This document shows positions 1-9,817 of a DNA stretch of 64,000 nucleotides, one piece after another (within the stretch, counting starts at the first letter, position 1; the number at the start of each line of letters is the position of its first letter). Source of the DNA: Deefgea piscis (lineage in GTDB: Bacteria > Pseudomonadota > Gammaproteobacteria > Burkholderiales > Chitinibacteraceae); assembly GCF_013284055.1 (NCBI RefSeq), contig NZ_CP054143.1, positions 2,294,001 to 2,358,000 of the forward strand, written 5' to 3'. The notes below the pieces were generated by a model that did no database searches, was not told the origin of the DNA, and saw only the letters and a list, made by a program, of their open reading frames with translations. Position numbers and translations under genes: made by a program.

Positions 1-345
1 GCCGGTTGTTGCGGCAACGGCGGCATTTTCAGGATTGCGCCCAGTGGCAAATGCATTGGGTTGGTCTTCATCAATCACAAAGACTTTTGGCATCGGCAGA
101 CCCGCATTGCGCGCGAGCTCTTCGACCATGGTGTAAAGCTCAGGGGCACTTCGCGCATCGACTTGATGCGCGTTATACATTTTGAGCACCATTTTGTCGG
201 AGTTCCAGTAAGCGAAAATATTCATGCCGCCACCAAAAATCAGCGCCATTAACATGCCGCTTTTGCCGCCGATTAAGCCACCAATCATCATAAACAAGGC
301 CAAAATCGCGGCCATTAGCATCGTGGTTTTAAACCAGTTATCCAT
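1..345 (-). CDS. htpX: Protease HtpX, N-terminal part (runs off the window)
   Basis: The first 115 codons of an M48-family membrane metalloprotease are present; the gene continues past base 1. HtpX is an inner-membrane zinc protease that degrades misfolded membrane proteins under stress. The start [10 protein letters not shown] is followed by two hydrophobic segments (about residues 8-27 and 31-47) and the conserved stretch [19 protein letters not shown], typical of HtpX just before the HEXXH zinc site, which lies outside the window. An AGGAG box sits just upstream of the ATG at 345. It follows fmt by 29 bp and probably belongs to a def-fmt-htpX transcription unit. Confidence 0.9.
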   Translation of the reverse strand, partial: MDNWFKTTMLMAAILALFMMIGGLIGGKSGMLMALIFGGGMNIFAYWNSDKMVLKMYNAHQVDARSAPELYTMVEELARNAGLPMPKVFVIDEDQPNAFATGRNPENAAVAATTG

Positions 346-374
346 GTTTTTGGCTCCTGTTGATGTGAATGAAA

Positions 375-1295
375 TTAAGCACCCAATTGCTGACCGATCG
401 CGAGTGGCGAGCCACTTAAAAAAGCCGCTGCGCTAAGGCGCTTGCCGCCCGCTTTTTGGAGTTCAGTGACGCGTAGCGCGCCCTCACCGCAAGCAATAAT
501 CAACGCGTCTTTCTCAGTGGCAATCAATGTGCCTGCAGCGCCTTGGCCTGCAATGGCACTGGCTTGCCAGAGCTTGAGGCTTGCGCCATCTAACGTTGTT
601 TGCGCACTAGGGAAGGGGTTGAAAGCACGAATTTTTAGCGCTAACTGACTGGCCGATTGCGTCCAGTCGATTTGGGCTTCTTCTTTTTTGAGTTTTTCAG
701 CGTAGCAAACGCCAGTCTCAGGCTGAGGCATTGGCGTTAAATCTGGCAGTTGCGCCAAAGCACTCACAATAGCGCTCGCGCCTTGTTGCGCTAGCTTGTC
801 ATGCAAGGTTTGCGCGTTGTCATCGTGCGCAATCGGTGTGATGTGGACAGTGAGCATGTCGCCAGTATCGAGCCCTGCGTCCATTTGCATAATGGTGATG
901 CCGGTTTCGGTGTCGCCCGCCATGATCGCCCGTTGAATCGGCGCAGCACCACGCCAGCGCGGCAGGAGTGAGGCATGGATATTTAGGCAGCCAAGGCGGG
1001 GTAGGTCGAGAATGACTTGTGGCAGTATAAGGCCGTAAGCTGCAACCACCATAACGTCGGCCTCGATACCCATTAAAGGCGCTTGTTGCTCAGTCGTACG
1101 TAGTTTTTCGGGTTGATACACCGGGATTTGGTGCGCTTGGGCGACCACTTTGACGGCTGATGGCGTGAGTTTCATGCCACGGCCACTGGGGCGATCGGGT
1201 TGCGTGAGGACCAATACAATCTCGTGCCCTGCGCTAATCAATGCTTTGAGTGCTTCAGCCGCAAAGTCTGGCGTGCCTGCAAATATAATTTTCAT
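375..1295 (-). CDS. fmt: Methionyl-tRNA formyltransferase
   Basis: Transfers a formyl group from 10-formyl-tetrahydrofolate to Met-tRNA(fMet) for translation initiation. The 306 residues match the usual family length. The N-terminal Rossmann-like hydrolase domain (about 1-190) contains the catalytic N105-x-H107 motif inside [15 protein letters not shown], and D143 in the AGLDTGD loop. The C-terminal OB-like tRNA-binding domain follows (about 205-300). It lies between def upstream and htpX downstream on the same strand, the common def-fmt pairing: Def later removes the formyl group that Fmt adds. Confidence 0.97.
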   Translation of the reverse strand: MKIIFAGTPDFAAEALKALISAGHEIVLVLTQPDRPSGRGMKLTPSAVKVVAQAHQIPVYQPEKLRTTEQQAPLMGIEADVMVVAAYGLILPQVILDLPRLGCLNIHASLLPRWRGAAPIQRAIMAGDTETGITIMQMDAGLDTGDMLTVHITPIAHDDNAQTLHDKLAQQGASAIVSALAQLPDLTPMPQPETGVCYAEKLKKEEAQIDWTQSASQLALKIRAFNPFPSAQTTLDGASLKLWQASAIAGQGAAGTLIATEKDALIIACGEGALRVTELQKAGGKRLSAAAFLSGSPLAIGQQLGA

Positions 1296-1375
1296 GGGTT
1301 TATGTGCAAAGTAAATTGGATGTGAATGCCCTCGTTAGCGGCGAAGTTCAAGTTGTCGAGCAAACGGAGGCACAA

Positions 1376-1879
1376 TTACATCGTGCGTTTTTGGTTTTTT
1401 TTGATTTTTTGTAGGATGCGATTGAGTTTGAGGCGCGACAATTTTTCAACAAAAATTTTGCCATTCAGATGGTCCATTTCATGTTGAATGCAAATGGCCA
1501 GCAAGCCATCGGCTTCGAGTGTAAGCGGTTGGCCGTGTCGATCGAGTGCTTTAACGGTGAGCGTTTGCGCACGCTCAACTTCTTCGTAAATGCCCGGTAC
1601 CGAGAGGCAGCCTTCTTCGTACGTGGTGTGACCATCGGCAACGATGATTTCTGGGTTGATCAACACCAGCAAGTCGTTTTTATCTTCAGAAATATCGATC
1701 ACAATCAAGCGCTGATGAAAATCAACTTGCGAAGCGGCAAGACCAATGCCTGGAGCGGCGTACATGGTTTCTGCCATGTCATCGATCTGGCGTTGCAGAA
1801 CTGTATCAAAAACAGTCACGGGCTGAGCGATTGTGTGTAAGCGCTCGTCGGGATAGTGCAGAATGTTTAGAATTGCCAT
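1376..1879 (-). CDS. def: Peptide deformylase
   Basis: Metallohydrolase that removes the N-formyl group from nascent proteins. All three family motifs are present in 167 residues: GIGLAASQ (44-51), EGCLS (89-93, metal ligand Cys91) and QHEMDH (132-137, ligands His133 and His137, catalytic Glu134). The C-terminus is basic and Lys-rich, as in many proteobacterial enzymes. It is the first gene of a def-fmt-htpX series, with an 80-bp gap to fmt. It diverges from the LysM gene, leaving a 170-bp shared promoter region. Confidence 0.97.
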   Translation of the reverse strand: MAILNILHYPDERLHTIAQPVTVFDTVLQRQIDDMAETMYAAPGIGLAASQVDFHQRLIVIDISEDKNDLLVLINPEIIVADGHTTYEEGCLSVPGIYEEVERAQTLTVKALDRHGQPLTLEADGLLAICIQHEMDHLNGKIFVEKLSRLKLNRILQKIKKNQKRTM

Positions 1880-2049
1880 GTGTGCTTGCTAGACCAAAAG
1901 TTGATATGCAGAATTAAAAATAGAGATAATCTATAGCGTTGTATTATATTCGATATGGGTCGGGGTGGTTGGATATCAAGATCATATCGGTGAACTTCTT
2001 TGAATTTTTGCTTGCAAGGTCGATGACCGGTAAGCTTTGGGCTTAAATA
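1880..2049. promoter_or_regulatory. Divergent promoter region def / lysM
   Basis: A 170-bp AT-rich gap between divergent genes. On the plus strand TTGATA (1901-1906), an 18-bp spacer and GATAAT (1925-1930) form a plausible sigma-70 promoter for the lysM-dprA-smg-topA series, leaving a leader of about 115 nt. A TATAAT on the minus strand (1943-1948) could serve def but has no convincing -35 box. These are matches by eye only. Confidence 0.35.
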
Positions 2050-3117
2050 ATGATGCGTAAATCCATTGTATCGCTGCTGTTAGCGGTTGGTTTTTTATCC
2101 GCGCCTGCCGTGGCAGATGAATTGAAGTTAGCTAAAAATGCACCGGATCGTTATGTGGTGGTCAAGGGCGATACATTGTGGGGGATCTCCGGCAAATTTT
2201 TAAGCCAGCCTTGGCGTTGGCCGGAAATCTGGCAATTAAATAAAACCGATATTAAAAATCCACACTGGATTTATCCTGGTGATGTCATTGTCTTGGATAC
2301 TTCAAGCGGCCAACCGCGGCTTAAATTATTGAAAAGTCAAAAAGTAGACGGGCGTGGCGGAAATGGTAAATTAAGCCCGAGAATTCGCGAAACCTCGCTC
2401 ACTGGTAATGCGATTGCGAGCATTCCTTATGCCTCTATTGAGCCTTTTTTGAGTAAACCGTTAGTGATGAGCGTTGAGGATTTTACTGCAGCGCCACGAA
2501 TTGCTGCAGGACCCGATAGCCGCTTATTGTTTGGTCCTAACGATCAAATTTACTCAGTGGATTTGGTGGATGCACAGCCTGGTGAAACTTGGCAGGCGTT
2601 CCGCAAAGGTAAACCATTGGTTGATCCAGATAATCCAAAGGAAGTGATTGGCATCGAAGTCACTTACTTGGGTGATGTTCGCGTTAAGCGCGAGGGTGAT
2701 GTGACCACGATGACGGTCGTCAATAGCCGAGAAGAAATTTCAGTCGGCGATCGGCTGATTCGCTCGCCGGAAAAACAGTTTATTAATTATGTCCCGCACT
2801 TGCCTTCCCATGCCATCGAAGGCAAAGTGATTTCTACTTATGGTGGATCAACCGAAGCGGGTTCATTAACCACGGTGGTTTTAAATCGCGGTGCACTCGA
2901 TGGCTTGGATATGGGAACGGTGCTATTTAGCTACAAGGCGCCAAGATTGATTGCTAAAGAAACCAGCGCTGAACCTACTCGATATACACCACCGATTAAG
3001 AGCGGTAATTTATTTGTATATCGCATCTTTCCAAAAGTCGCCTATGCGTTGGTGATGGACAGTACGTTGCCGATTAATGCTGGCGATACCGCGAAGGCCA
3101 GTGCTGCGGCAGAATAA
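2050..3117 (+). CDS. Secreted LysM-domain protein
   Basis: The 355-residue protein begins with a signal peptide (charged MMRKS, hydrophobic core, predicted cut after PAVA near residue 22). A LysM domain follows at about 33-82 (YVVVKGDTLWGISGKFL through WIYPGDVIVL), so the protein should bind peptidoglycan in the periplasm. The rest (about 100-355) is a conserved-looking beta-rich region with no motif I can assign. In many betaproteobacteria a LysM protein of this size sits directly upstream of dprA, as here, and its role is not established. The dprA start codon begins two bases after this stop, suggesting translational coupling. Confidence 0.85.
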   Translation: MMRKSIVSLLLAVGFLSAPAVADELKLAKNAPDRYVVVKGDTLWGISGKFLSQPWRWPEIWQLNKTDIKNPHWIYPGDVIVLDTSSGQPRLKLLKSQKVDGRGGNGKLSPRIRETSLTGNAIASIPYASIEPFLSKPLVMSVEDFTAAPRIAAGPDSRLLFGPNDQIYSVDLVDAQPGETWQAFRKGKPLVDPDNPKEVIGIEVTYLGDVRVKREGDVTTMTVVNSREEISVGDRLIRSPEKQFINYVPHLPSHAIEGKVISTYGGSTEAGSLTTVVLNRGALDGLDMGTVLFSYKAPRLIAKETSAEPTRYTPPIKSGNLFVYRIFPKVAYALVMDSTLPINAGDTAKASAAAE

Positions 3118-3119
3118 TA

Positions 3120-4229
3120 TTGCTTACCGCTGAACTTCAAGCTTGGCTACGACTCTCTCTAGTTCCTGGACTAGGGGTTCGTAGCCAATTGCATTTATTG
3201 CGTGCATTGGGGGAGCCTGAGCGTATTTTTTCTGCGCCACGCAGCGCATTTAAAGATCTAATTTCTCCGCAACTCACTGATGCTGTGTTGAGCGCGACTG
3301 TGCCAAGCCCCGTTGGCATCGTCGAGTTAACCCAAGCATGGCTGCTTGAGCCTCAGCATCATTTATTAACTTTAAATGATGCATTGTATCCGGCTTCTTT
3401 GTTGTCGCTACCCGATCCACCGATTGTGTTGTATGCCAAAGGGGACTTGAATTTACTTAAAAAGCCCGCACTCAGTATAGTAGGGAGTCGAAACGCTACA
3501 CCGCAGGGGATTGAACATGCTCAGCAATTTGCTACGCATTTATCCAATGCGGGATTGTGTATTGTGAGCGGCATGGCCAGTGGTATTGATGCTGCAGCAC
3601 ATCGTGGTGGCTTAGCTGGCCGTAGTTCGAGCATTGCAGTTGTGGGTACTGGGCTTGATCGGATCTATCCCGCCAGCAATCGTGAACTCGCACATCAATT
3701 GGCCGCAGCAGGTTTACTTTTGTCTGAGTTTGCTTTGGGCTCGCCGCCATTGCCGATGCACTTTCCTCAGCGAAATCGAATTATTGCAGCCTTGGGTTTG
3801 GGGTGTTTGGTGGTTGAGGCGGCATTAGGTAGCGGGTCATTGATTACGGCGAAGCAGGCAGTTGACCTTGGCCGAGAAATTTTTGCAATTCCCGGTTCAA
3901 TTCATTCCCCACAAGCAAAAGGGTGCCACGCTTTGATTAAGAGTGGTGCTAAGCTAGTGGAATCGGGGGATGATATTTTGAGCGAACTTTGTTTTGGTAA
4001 TGATTTATTTTCAGTTGCTGTTGAGCCTAACAAACAGGCTAAACAACCCCTGCCTGAGGATGAGTTTTGGCAAGCTTTAGGTTGGGATCCCGTAGATATC
4101 GAGACTTTAATTCTGCGAACTGGCTTGACGAATGTCGCGCTGTACGAGATTCTGTTGGGTTTTGAATTGGAAGGGAAGCTGGCTTCTTTGCCTGGCGGAC
4201 GCTATCAACGCATTGGCGGAGGGGTTTAA
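3120..4229 (+). CDS. dprA: DNA-processing protein DprA
   Basis: DprA loads RecA on incoming single-stranded DNA during natural transformation. The 369 residues contain the Rossmann-like core (about 100-300) with the SIVGSRNAT motif, the IVSGMASGIDAAAH loop and the LPMHFPQRNRIIAAL segment. A C-terminal winged-helix region follows (about 310-369). The start used is a TTG two bases after the LysM stop codon, which is inferred from coupling and from N-terminal similarity to the family (LRLSLVPGLG); no strong ribosome-binding site is visible. smg follows after 8 bp. Confidence 0.93.
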   Translation: MLTAELQAWLRLSLVPGLGVRSQLHLLRALGEPERIFSAPRSAFKDLISPQLTDAVLSATVPSPVGIVELTQAWLLEPQHHLLTLNDALYPASLLSLPDPPIVLYAKGDLNLLKKPALSIVGSRNATPQGIEHAQQFATHLSNAGLCIVSGMASGIDAAAHRGGLAGRSSSIAVVGTGLDRIYPASNRELAHQLAAAGLLLSEFALGSPPLPMHFPQRNRIIAALGLGCLVVEAALGSGSLITAKQAVDLGREIFAIPGSIHSPQAKGCHALIKSGAKLVESGDDILSELCFGNDLFSVAVEPNKQAKQPLPEDEFWQALGWDPVDIETLILRTGLTNVALYEILLGFELEGKLASLPGGRYQRIGGGV

Positions 4230-4237
4230 TAAAGATT

Positions 4238-4696
4238 ATGTTAGAAGTGCTTGCTTACCTTTTTGAGCAGTTTTATAACGCAGACGGCTTGCCTGATATG
4301 TCTCAATTAGCCAAGAAATTGTCTTTGGCTGGCTTTGAAGGTGAAGATATACATGACGCGCTGACGTGGTTATCTGAGCTCAAACAAATTGATGTTGCTC
4401 CCTATAAATTACTCGATGCCAATGAATTTGGCTTTCGCTCCTTACATCCGATGGAGCTAGAAAGACTGAGTGAAGACGCAGCAATATTTATGCACTCTCT
4501 GGATGCGACGCGAATCTTAAGTGCGGGCGAGCGCGAATTAGTACTTGATCGACTTTGGCGTGAACCGGATGGTGAAGTCGCTCTAGAAAGAATTAAATTA
4601 ATAGTTTTAATGGTGATTTGGCAAAAGCGTGATGCTTTAACCAATCTCCTAATCGAGGAGTTGTTGTTTGGCCGTGAAGGTTTTGCTTTGCATTAG
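4238..4696 (+). CDS. smg: Smg family protein (DUF494)
   Basis: A 152-residue protein of the Smg/DUF494 family, recognised from the start MLEVLAYLFEQF and its conserved position between dprA and topA. It is mostly helical and acidic, with no membrane segment or catalytic motif. The function of Smg is unknown; the association with dprA and topA suggests a DNA- or topology-related role, which is inference. It is transcribed with dprA (8-bp gap) and precedes topA by about 50 bp. Confidence 0.88.
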   Translation: MLEVLAYLFEQFYNADGLPDMSQLAKKLSLAGFEGEDIHDALTWLSELKQIDVAPYKLLDANEFGFRSLHPMELERLSEDAAIFMHSLDATRILSAGERELVLDRLWREPDGEVALERIKLIVLMVIWQKRDALTNLLIEELLFGREGFALH

Positions 4697-4749
4697 ACCA
4701 CGCGGTGCCACGCACTCCAGTTTTTGAATCTCTGCTGCCTTGGGGAACC

Positions 4750-7044
4750 ATGCCGGCCAATCTCTTAATCGTTGAGTCGCCTTCGAAAGCGAAAACACTA
4801 CAAAAATATTTGGGCAAAGATTTTCAAATCCTTGCTTCTTATGGCCACGTGCGCGGATTAGTGCGTAAGTCGGGCTCGGTTGATCCTGAAAAAGACTTCA
4901 AAATGAAGTATCAGATCATCGAAAAAAATAAAAAGCATGTTGATGCCATCTGTGATGCCGTTGAAGCCGCTGACCATATTTATCTCGCATCCGATCCGGA
5001 CCGAGAAGGTGAGGCTATTTCTTGGCATATTATGGAAATTTTAAAAGCTAAGAAATTAATCAGCCCAGAAAAAACCTTTAAACGCGTCGTCTTTCATGAG
5101 ATTACTGAGTCTGCTGTTTTGCAGGCCGTTGCTAATCCACGCGATATTGATTTTAATTTGGTTAATGCGCAGCAAGCACGTAGCGCCTTAGATTATTTAG
5201 TTGGCTTTAATTTGTCGCCGTTGCTATGGCGTAAGGTCCGTACGGGCCTATCGGCAGGTCGAGTACAAAGCCCAGCATTGCGCTTGATTTGTGAGCGCGA
5301 GGCTGAAATTCGTGCATTTAATGCGCAAGAATATTGGTCAATCCACCTTGATACCAAAAAGGGACGCAGTAAAGTTGCTGCGAAACTCACGACGTGGCAA
5401 GGCAAAAAACTCGATCAGTTTGATATTCCAAATGAAGCGGCTCAGGCCACTATTTTGGCGGGTTTAGCTGATTTGCCAGCTCAAGTGCATTCGGTTGAAA
5501 AGAAAAAGAAATCGCGCAGTCCTGCCGCGCCATTTACCACGTCAACCTTGCAACAAGAAGCGGTGCGTAAATTAGGTTTTACCACTGATAGAGCGATGCG
5601 AACTGCGCAGCAACTCTATGAAGGGATTAATCTCGGCGGGGAAACCGTGGGTTTAATCACGTATATGCGTACCGACTCGGTGGCGTTATCGAATGATGCG
5701 TTAGCTGAAATACGTGGCTATATTGGCGAGCATTTCGAAAAAGAATATTTACCGAAAGACGCGATCGCGTATAAAAACAAAGCCAAAAATGCCCAAGAAG
5801 CGCATGAGGCGGTACGCCCAACGTCGATTCATCGTACGCCTGAGTCAGTCAAAACCTTCTTGTCGCCTGAGCAATTTAAGCTTTACCAAATGATTTGGAA
5901 GCGGACATTGGCCTGCCAAATGACATCGGCAAAGTTCGATACCGTGGCAGTTGATATTGCGGTAGGTAGTCCAGAAAATTTATTTCGCGCTACAGGGCAA
6001 ACTTTGGTATTTCCTGGCTTTATCGCGGTATACCAAGAAGATGCTGATGATGTCGACGATGATGAAGATGAAGCTCGCTTACCGGTGATGACTGAAGGTG
6101 ATGTTTTGCCAGTAGAAAAACTCTCTGGTGAGCAGCATTTTACCCAGCCGCCGCCGCGTTTTACTGAAGCGAGTTTGGTGAAGTCACTCGAAGAATTTGG
6201 CATTGGTCGTCCTTCAACGTATGCATCGATTATTTTTACCTTAAAAGATCGTGAGTACGTGATCTTAGATAAAAAACGCTTCACGCCAACCGATACCGGT
6301 GAAGTGGTGAATAAGTTTTTATCTGAGCATTTTACTCAGTATGTGGATTACAACTTTACTGCCAAATTGGAAGACAAACTCGATGAAATTTCCAACGGAA
6401 GCCGTGAGTGGATTCCAGTTTTGGATGAGTTCTGGACCAAATTTCATAAGCAAGTTGAAGAAAAACAAGCTTTAACGCGCGCTGAAGTCACGCATGAAGC
6501 GATGGATGAGGATTGCCCGAAATGTGGCAAACATAAGCTATCGATTCGATTAGGTCGTCGTGGTCGCTTTATTAGCTGTAGCTCGTACCCAGAGTGTGAT
6601 TACACGCGCAATATTGGCGATGATCCAAATGCAGCACCGGTTGAGCCCGAAGTGGTGCCTGATCGCACTTGCCCGAAATGTGAATCACCATTGCTGATCA
6701 AATTGGGTCGTTATGGCAAGTTTATTGGCTGCTCAAATTATCCAAAATGTAAGCATATTGAGCCGCTTGAAAAGCCAAAAGACACGGGTATTGAATGCCC
6801 TGAGTGCCATAAAGGTAGCTTGATTGAGCGTAAAAGCCGTTATGGTAAGCTGTTTTATTCGTGCAATACGTATCCAGATTGCAAATATGCAACATGGAAT
6901 CCACCGGTTGCAGAGCCTTGCCCACAGTGTAAATGGCCGATTATGACGATCAAAGTCACGAAACGCCGTGGTACTGAAAAAGTGTGTCCACAAAAAGAGT
7001 GTGGATACAGTGAAGTACTGATCCCTCCGCCAGAAAAAGCGTAA
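4750..7044 (+). CDS. topA: DNA topoisomerase I
   Basis: Type IA topoisomerase that relaxes negative supercoils by single-strand passage. I place the start at ATG 4750 (MPANLLIVESPSKAKT), which has a GGGGA box upstream. A GTG at 4705 in frame would add 15 non-conserved residues. In 764 residues: a Toprim domain with the acidic triad DPDREGE (about 82-88), and the catalytic tyrosine in GLITYMRTDSV (about Y305). The C-terminus has four Cys4 zinc-ribbon units (CPKC/CSSYPEC, CPKC/CSNYPKC, CPEC/CNTYPDC, CPQC/CPQKEC). An acidic Asp/Glu stretch lies around residue 430. A terminator follows directly. Confidence 0.98.
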   Translation: MPANLLIVESPSKAKTLQKYLGKDFQILASYGHVRGLVRKSGSVDPEKDFKMKYQIIEKNKKHVDAICDAVEAADHIYLASDPDREGEAISWHIMEILKAKKLISPEKTFKRVVFHEITESAVLQAVANPRDIDFNLVNAQQARSALDYLVGFNLSPLLWRKVRTGLSAGRVQSPALRLICEREAEIRAFNAQEYWSIHLDTKKGRSKVAAKLTTWQGKKLDQFDIPNEAAQATILAGLADLPAQVHSVEKKKKSRSPAAPFTTSTLQQEAVRKLGFTTDRAMRTAQQLYEGINLGGETVGLITYMRTDSVALSNDALAEIRGYIGEHFEKEYLPKDAIAYKNKAKNAQEAHEAVRPTSIHRTPESVKTFLSPEQFKLYQMIWKRTLACQMTSAKFDTVAVDIAVGSPENLFRATGQTLVFPGFIAVYQEDADDVDDDEDEARLPVMTEGDVLPVEKLSGEQHFTQPPPRFTEASLVKSLEEFGIGRPSTYASIIFTLKDREYVILDKKRFTPTDTGEVVNKFLSEHFTQYVDYNFTAKLEDKLDEISNGSREWIPVLDEFWTKFHKQVEEKQALTRAEVTHEAMDEDCPKCGKHKLSIRLGRRGRFISCSSYPECDYTRNIGDDPNAAPVEPEVVPDRTCPKCESPLLIKLGRYGKFIGCSNYPKCKHIEPLEKPKDTGIECPECHKGSLIERKSRYGKLFYSCNTYPDCKYATWNPPVAEPCPQCKWPIMTIKVTKRRGTEKVCPQKECGYSEVLIPPPEKA

Positions 7045-7055
7045 AATCACACCAC

Positions 7056-7083
7056 AACGGGAATCGATTCGGTTCCCGTTTTT
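7056..7083 (+). terminator. Rho-independent terminator after topA
   Basis: AACGGGAA (7056-7063) pairs with TTCCCGTT (7073-7080) and is followed by a T-rich run. It closes the lysM-dprA-smg-topA transcription unit and argues against a translation start inside the T-run for the next gene. Confidence 0.8.
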
Positions 7084-7128
7084 AGTGTTTTTTTGATAAA
7101 GCTCATTCAATTGTTTCTCAAGGCTTTT

Positions 7129-9738
7129 GTGCGGTCTGAAAATCTAGTCTCTATTGCAGCGTCGCTTGCGCCTCATGAGGCCCTAGGCCTTTACCAAACC
7201 TATTTTAACGCTTTTGATAGTGTGGTTAATTTATTGGCGCTCGCCGATGATCCTGATGCCATGGTCGAAGTATTGCGCACGCTCGCTGAGGCTTCACATA
7301 GCGGGATGACAGGGCTGTATTTGAATGAAGCCGATGGCAAAATTGCACGACTCATTGCTGCATGGCGAGATGATGATTGCCACCTTGCACGAAATACCCC
7401 CCAGCCGTTTGTTACGCTAGAGTATGACCAATATCCATTACTGGCAGATACCCTTGCTGTTGGTATGGTGCTGAATAAATCATTGCTTGAGCTGCCGCTC
7501 GCTGAGCAAATGCTATTGGCACAAGTCGGGGTGCGCCAATTATTGTGTATTCCATTGTTAGATAATGGGCAGTTGTTTGGATTTTTAACTTTTTTAAATG
7601 ACGATGAGCGTCGGCAGCGCGATTCAACCGAGCTGCGCTTATTATCAATGCTGAGCAATCACGTAGCGCAGGCGCTGTTAAAAGCCAAAGTAGAGGCCGA
7701 ATCGATTGCCAATCAGCAGCGTCTTCGCGCCTTAGTCGGTGCAACGCAAGATATGGTGTTTGAGCTAGAGCCCAATGGCGTGATTTGCCAAGTTTGGTCC
7801 GGTCATCCTAGCCTACCAGCACCCAGTGAGTTGTTGGGGCGGGCATTAACGATTGCATTGCCCTTTGAATTAGCCAGCGAGTTGGTGCAGCGCGTGCCTA
7901 AATTGCTGGCGGGGCCAACCAGTATGCAGTTTCACTGCGTATTGCCAGATCAGGTGTGCCTTTTGGTTCGTTTACAGCGCGTTGCCGCAGGCAATCGTCA
8001 GAACATTGTGGTGTTGATGCAGGATGTGACGACATTAATGCAGGATGCCGCACGCAAAAAAACCACGCTCGATACGTTAAATCTGCTGGAAGAGGCCATT
8101 ATCGATCTGTCGCCGCAAGGTCTGCTGACTGAGGCGACCACCGCTTGGACTAAATTGCGCGGGGTCGATCCGCGACATTTAAATCAGGATTTATCTCGCT
8201 CTATTTTGTCATGGGTGTATCCGGATGATGTGACCTTGGTGGCTGATGTTTTAGCGCAATTGGCCAAATCCGCAGTGCCTAATCAAGTTCGTTTCCGATT
8301 GATGCGTGAAGATGGCGAGTTTGTGTGGGTTGAAGCGCGCTTGATCGCGCATTTCGGGCCGGATCAAAAAATTACCAGTTTGCGCGGTGTATTGCGTGAT
8401 GTAACGGTTGCGCATTTAAATGAACAGCATATTACGCAATTAGCGCTGTACGATGGATTAACTAGTTTACCTAATCGCCTTTTATTAGATGATGAGTTAC
8501 ATCGCGCCATCGATCAGGCTCGAGTGAATCATTGTAAGGTCGGTTTAGGTTTTATCGATTTAGATCACTTTAAACAAATTAATGATGCGTTTGGCCATCA
8601 AACTGGCGATGAGTTATTAATCAGTCTTTCTAAGCGCTTAAAGGCGGTATTGCCTGACGATGCTATTTTGGCGCGTTGGGGGGGCGATGAATTTATTGCT
8701 TTAATTCCAAACTTAAAAGACAGCAAACAATTAAAAATAATTGCTGAATCATTAAGGTTGGCAGCAAGAGAAAGCGTGAGTATCAACGGCATGGAAACGC
8801 AGCCGACGATTTCAGTTGGTTTTGCAATTTATCCAGATAATGCAGAAAGCGGTGAAGAGTTATTATCCGCGGCAGATCATACGATGTATCACGCCAAGCA
8901 TGCAGGGCGAAATAACGCCTGTTTTTATGGCGATATATTGCATTTAAAAGCACTAGGCCGTGAGCATGTGGCAATTCAATCGCGGTTATCGAGTGCGATT
9001 CAGCATGGTGGTTTACAAGTGTTTTATCAGCCAGTAGTCAATGCTAAAACCGGTGAAGTGGTTTCGGTAGAGGCTTTGGCGCGCTGGCAGGACGATAAAA
9101 GTGGTTGGATTAGCCCAGAGTTATTTATTCCGATGGCGGAGAAGGTCGGTTTAATTCAAGAGCTATCCGAGCAAATTATGCTAATTGCATTTGCTAAGTT
9201 ACGCGATTGGCGCGATGTTGGTTTGGCACAAAAAATGATGATTAATATTTCACGTAGTCAATTATTTTTGCCCAGCTTTGTGACGCAATTGGTGGAGCGC
9301 TTATCGAGCTTTCGTTTACGGCCTTCGGATATTATTTTAGAAATCACCGAAAGTATTGCGCTGACTGATTATTCACGGCAAATGCGGCATTTGCGGCAAT
9401 TACGTTTGGCAGGCTTTGAGTTAGCCATTGATGATTTTGGTACAGGTTATTCTAGTTTGTCGCAATTACATGAAATGCCGGCCCAAATGCTTAAAGTGGA
9501 TGTTTCATTTGCGCAGCGTTTACATACAGAAGATGGCCGACGGGTGATGCATGCGATTGCACAAATGGCGCAAGGCTTGCAGTTGGATTTGGTCATTGAA
9601 GGCGTTGAGAATTTAGAAACCGCCCGCTTTTTGCAAGGATTGGGCGTGAATTATATGCAAGGATTTTACTTTAGTGAGCCCGTTCCGGCCGGTGTTGCCG
9701 AACTTTGGATGCGCCTGGGTTTGCAAGCCAAAATGTAA
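7129..9738 (+). CDS. GAF-PAS-GGDEF-EAL c-di-GMP signalling protein
   Basis: A soluble multidomain protein of about 869 residues. It has a GAF-like domain (about 30-190), two PAS-like regions (about 195-310 and 315-440), a GGDEF domain with intact RWGGDEF, and an EAL domain with EALARW, LEITES, DDFGTGYS and VIEGVEN. Both catalytic sites look intact, so it could make and degrade c-di-GMP. The RxxD inhibitory site expected just before GGDEF is not present. I prefer GTG 7129 because AAGG precedes it. A TTG at 7093 lies in the topA terminator T-run and lacks a ribosome-binding site. No membrane segment is visible, so input is probably cytoplasmic. It stands alone between two terminators. Confidence 0.88.
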   Translation: MRSENLVSIAASLAPHEALGLYQTYFNAFDSVVNLLALADDPDAMVEVLRTLAEASHSGMTGLYLNEADGKIARLIAAWRDDDCHLARNTPQPFVTLEYDQYPLLADTLAVGMVLNKSLLELPLAEQMLLAQVGVRQLLCIPLLDNGQLFGFLTFLNDDERRQRDSTELRLLSMLSNHVAQALLKAKVEAESIANQQRLRALVGATQDMVFELEPNGVICQVWSGHPSLPAPSELLGRALTIALPFELASELVQRVPKLLAGPTSMQFHCVLPDQVCLLVRLQRVAAGNRQNIVVLMQDVTTLMQDAARKKTTLDTLNLLEEAIIDLSPQGLLTEATTAWTKLRGVDPRHLNQDLSRSILSWVYPDDVTLVADVLAQLAKSAVPNQVRFRLMREDGEFVWVEARLIAHFGPDQKITSLRGVLRDVTVAHLNEQHITQLALYDGLTSLPNRLLLDDELHRAIDQARVNHCKVGLGFIDLDHFKQINDAFGHQTGDELLISLSKRLKAVLPDDAILARWGGDEFIALIPNLKDSKQLKIIAESLRLAARESVSINGMETQPTISVGFAIYPDNAESGEELLSAADHTMYHAKHAGRNNACFYGDILHLKALGREHVAIQSRLSSAIQHGGLQVFYQPVVNAKTGEVVSVEALARWQDDKSGWISPELFIPMAEKVGLIQELSEQIMLIAFAKLRDWRDVGLAQKMMINISRSQLFLPSFVTQLVERLSSFRLRPSDIILEITESIALTDYSRQMRHLRQLRLAGFELAIDDFGTGYSSLSQLHEMPAQMLKVDVSFAQRLHTEDGRRVMHAIAQMAQGLQLDLVIEGVENLETARFLQGLGVNYMQGFYFSEPVPAGVAELWMRLGLQAKM

Positions 9739-9754
9739 CAATGGCGAAAAGAAA

Positions 9755-9787
9755 GGGCTGCAAGGTATACACTTGCAGCCCTTTTTT
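9755..9787. terminator. Bidirectional terminator
   Basis: A perfect 10-bp stem, GGGCTGCAAG (9755-9764) with CTTGCAGCCC (9772-9781), is followed by six Ts on the plus strand. The minus strand also has a T-rich flank. It lies between the convergent GGDEF/EAL gene and the amino-acid ABC operon and likely serves both. Confidence 0.88.
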
Positions 9788-9817
9788 ACATTGGCTTATC
9801 AGCTAATACATCGATGA

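Noticed and set aside
7093-7128. Upstream TTG start for the GGDEF/EAL protein
   Set aside because: It lies in the T-run of the topA terminator and has no ribosome-binding site; GTG 7129 has AAGG upstream.
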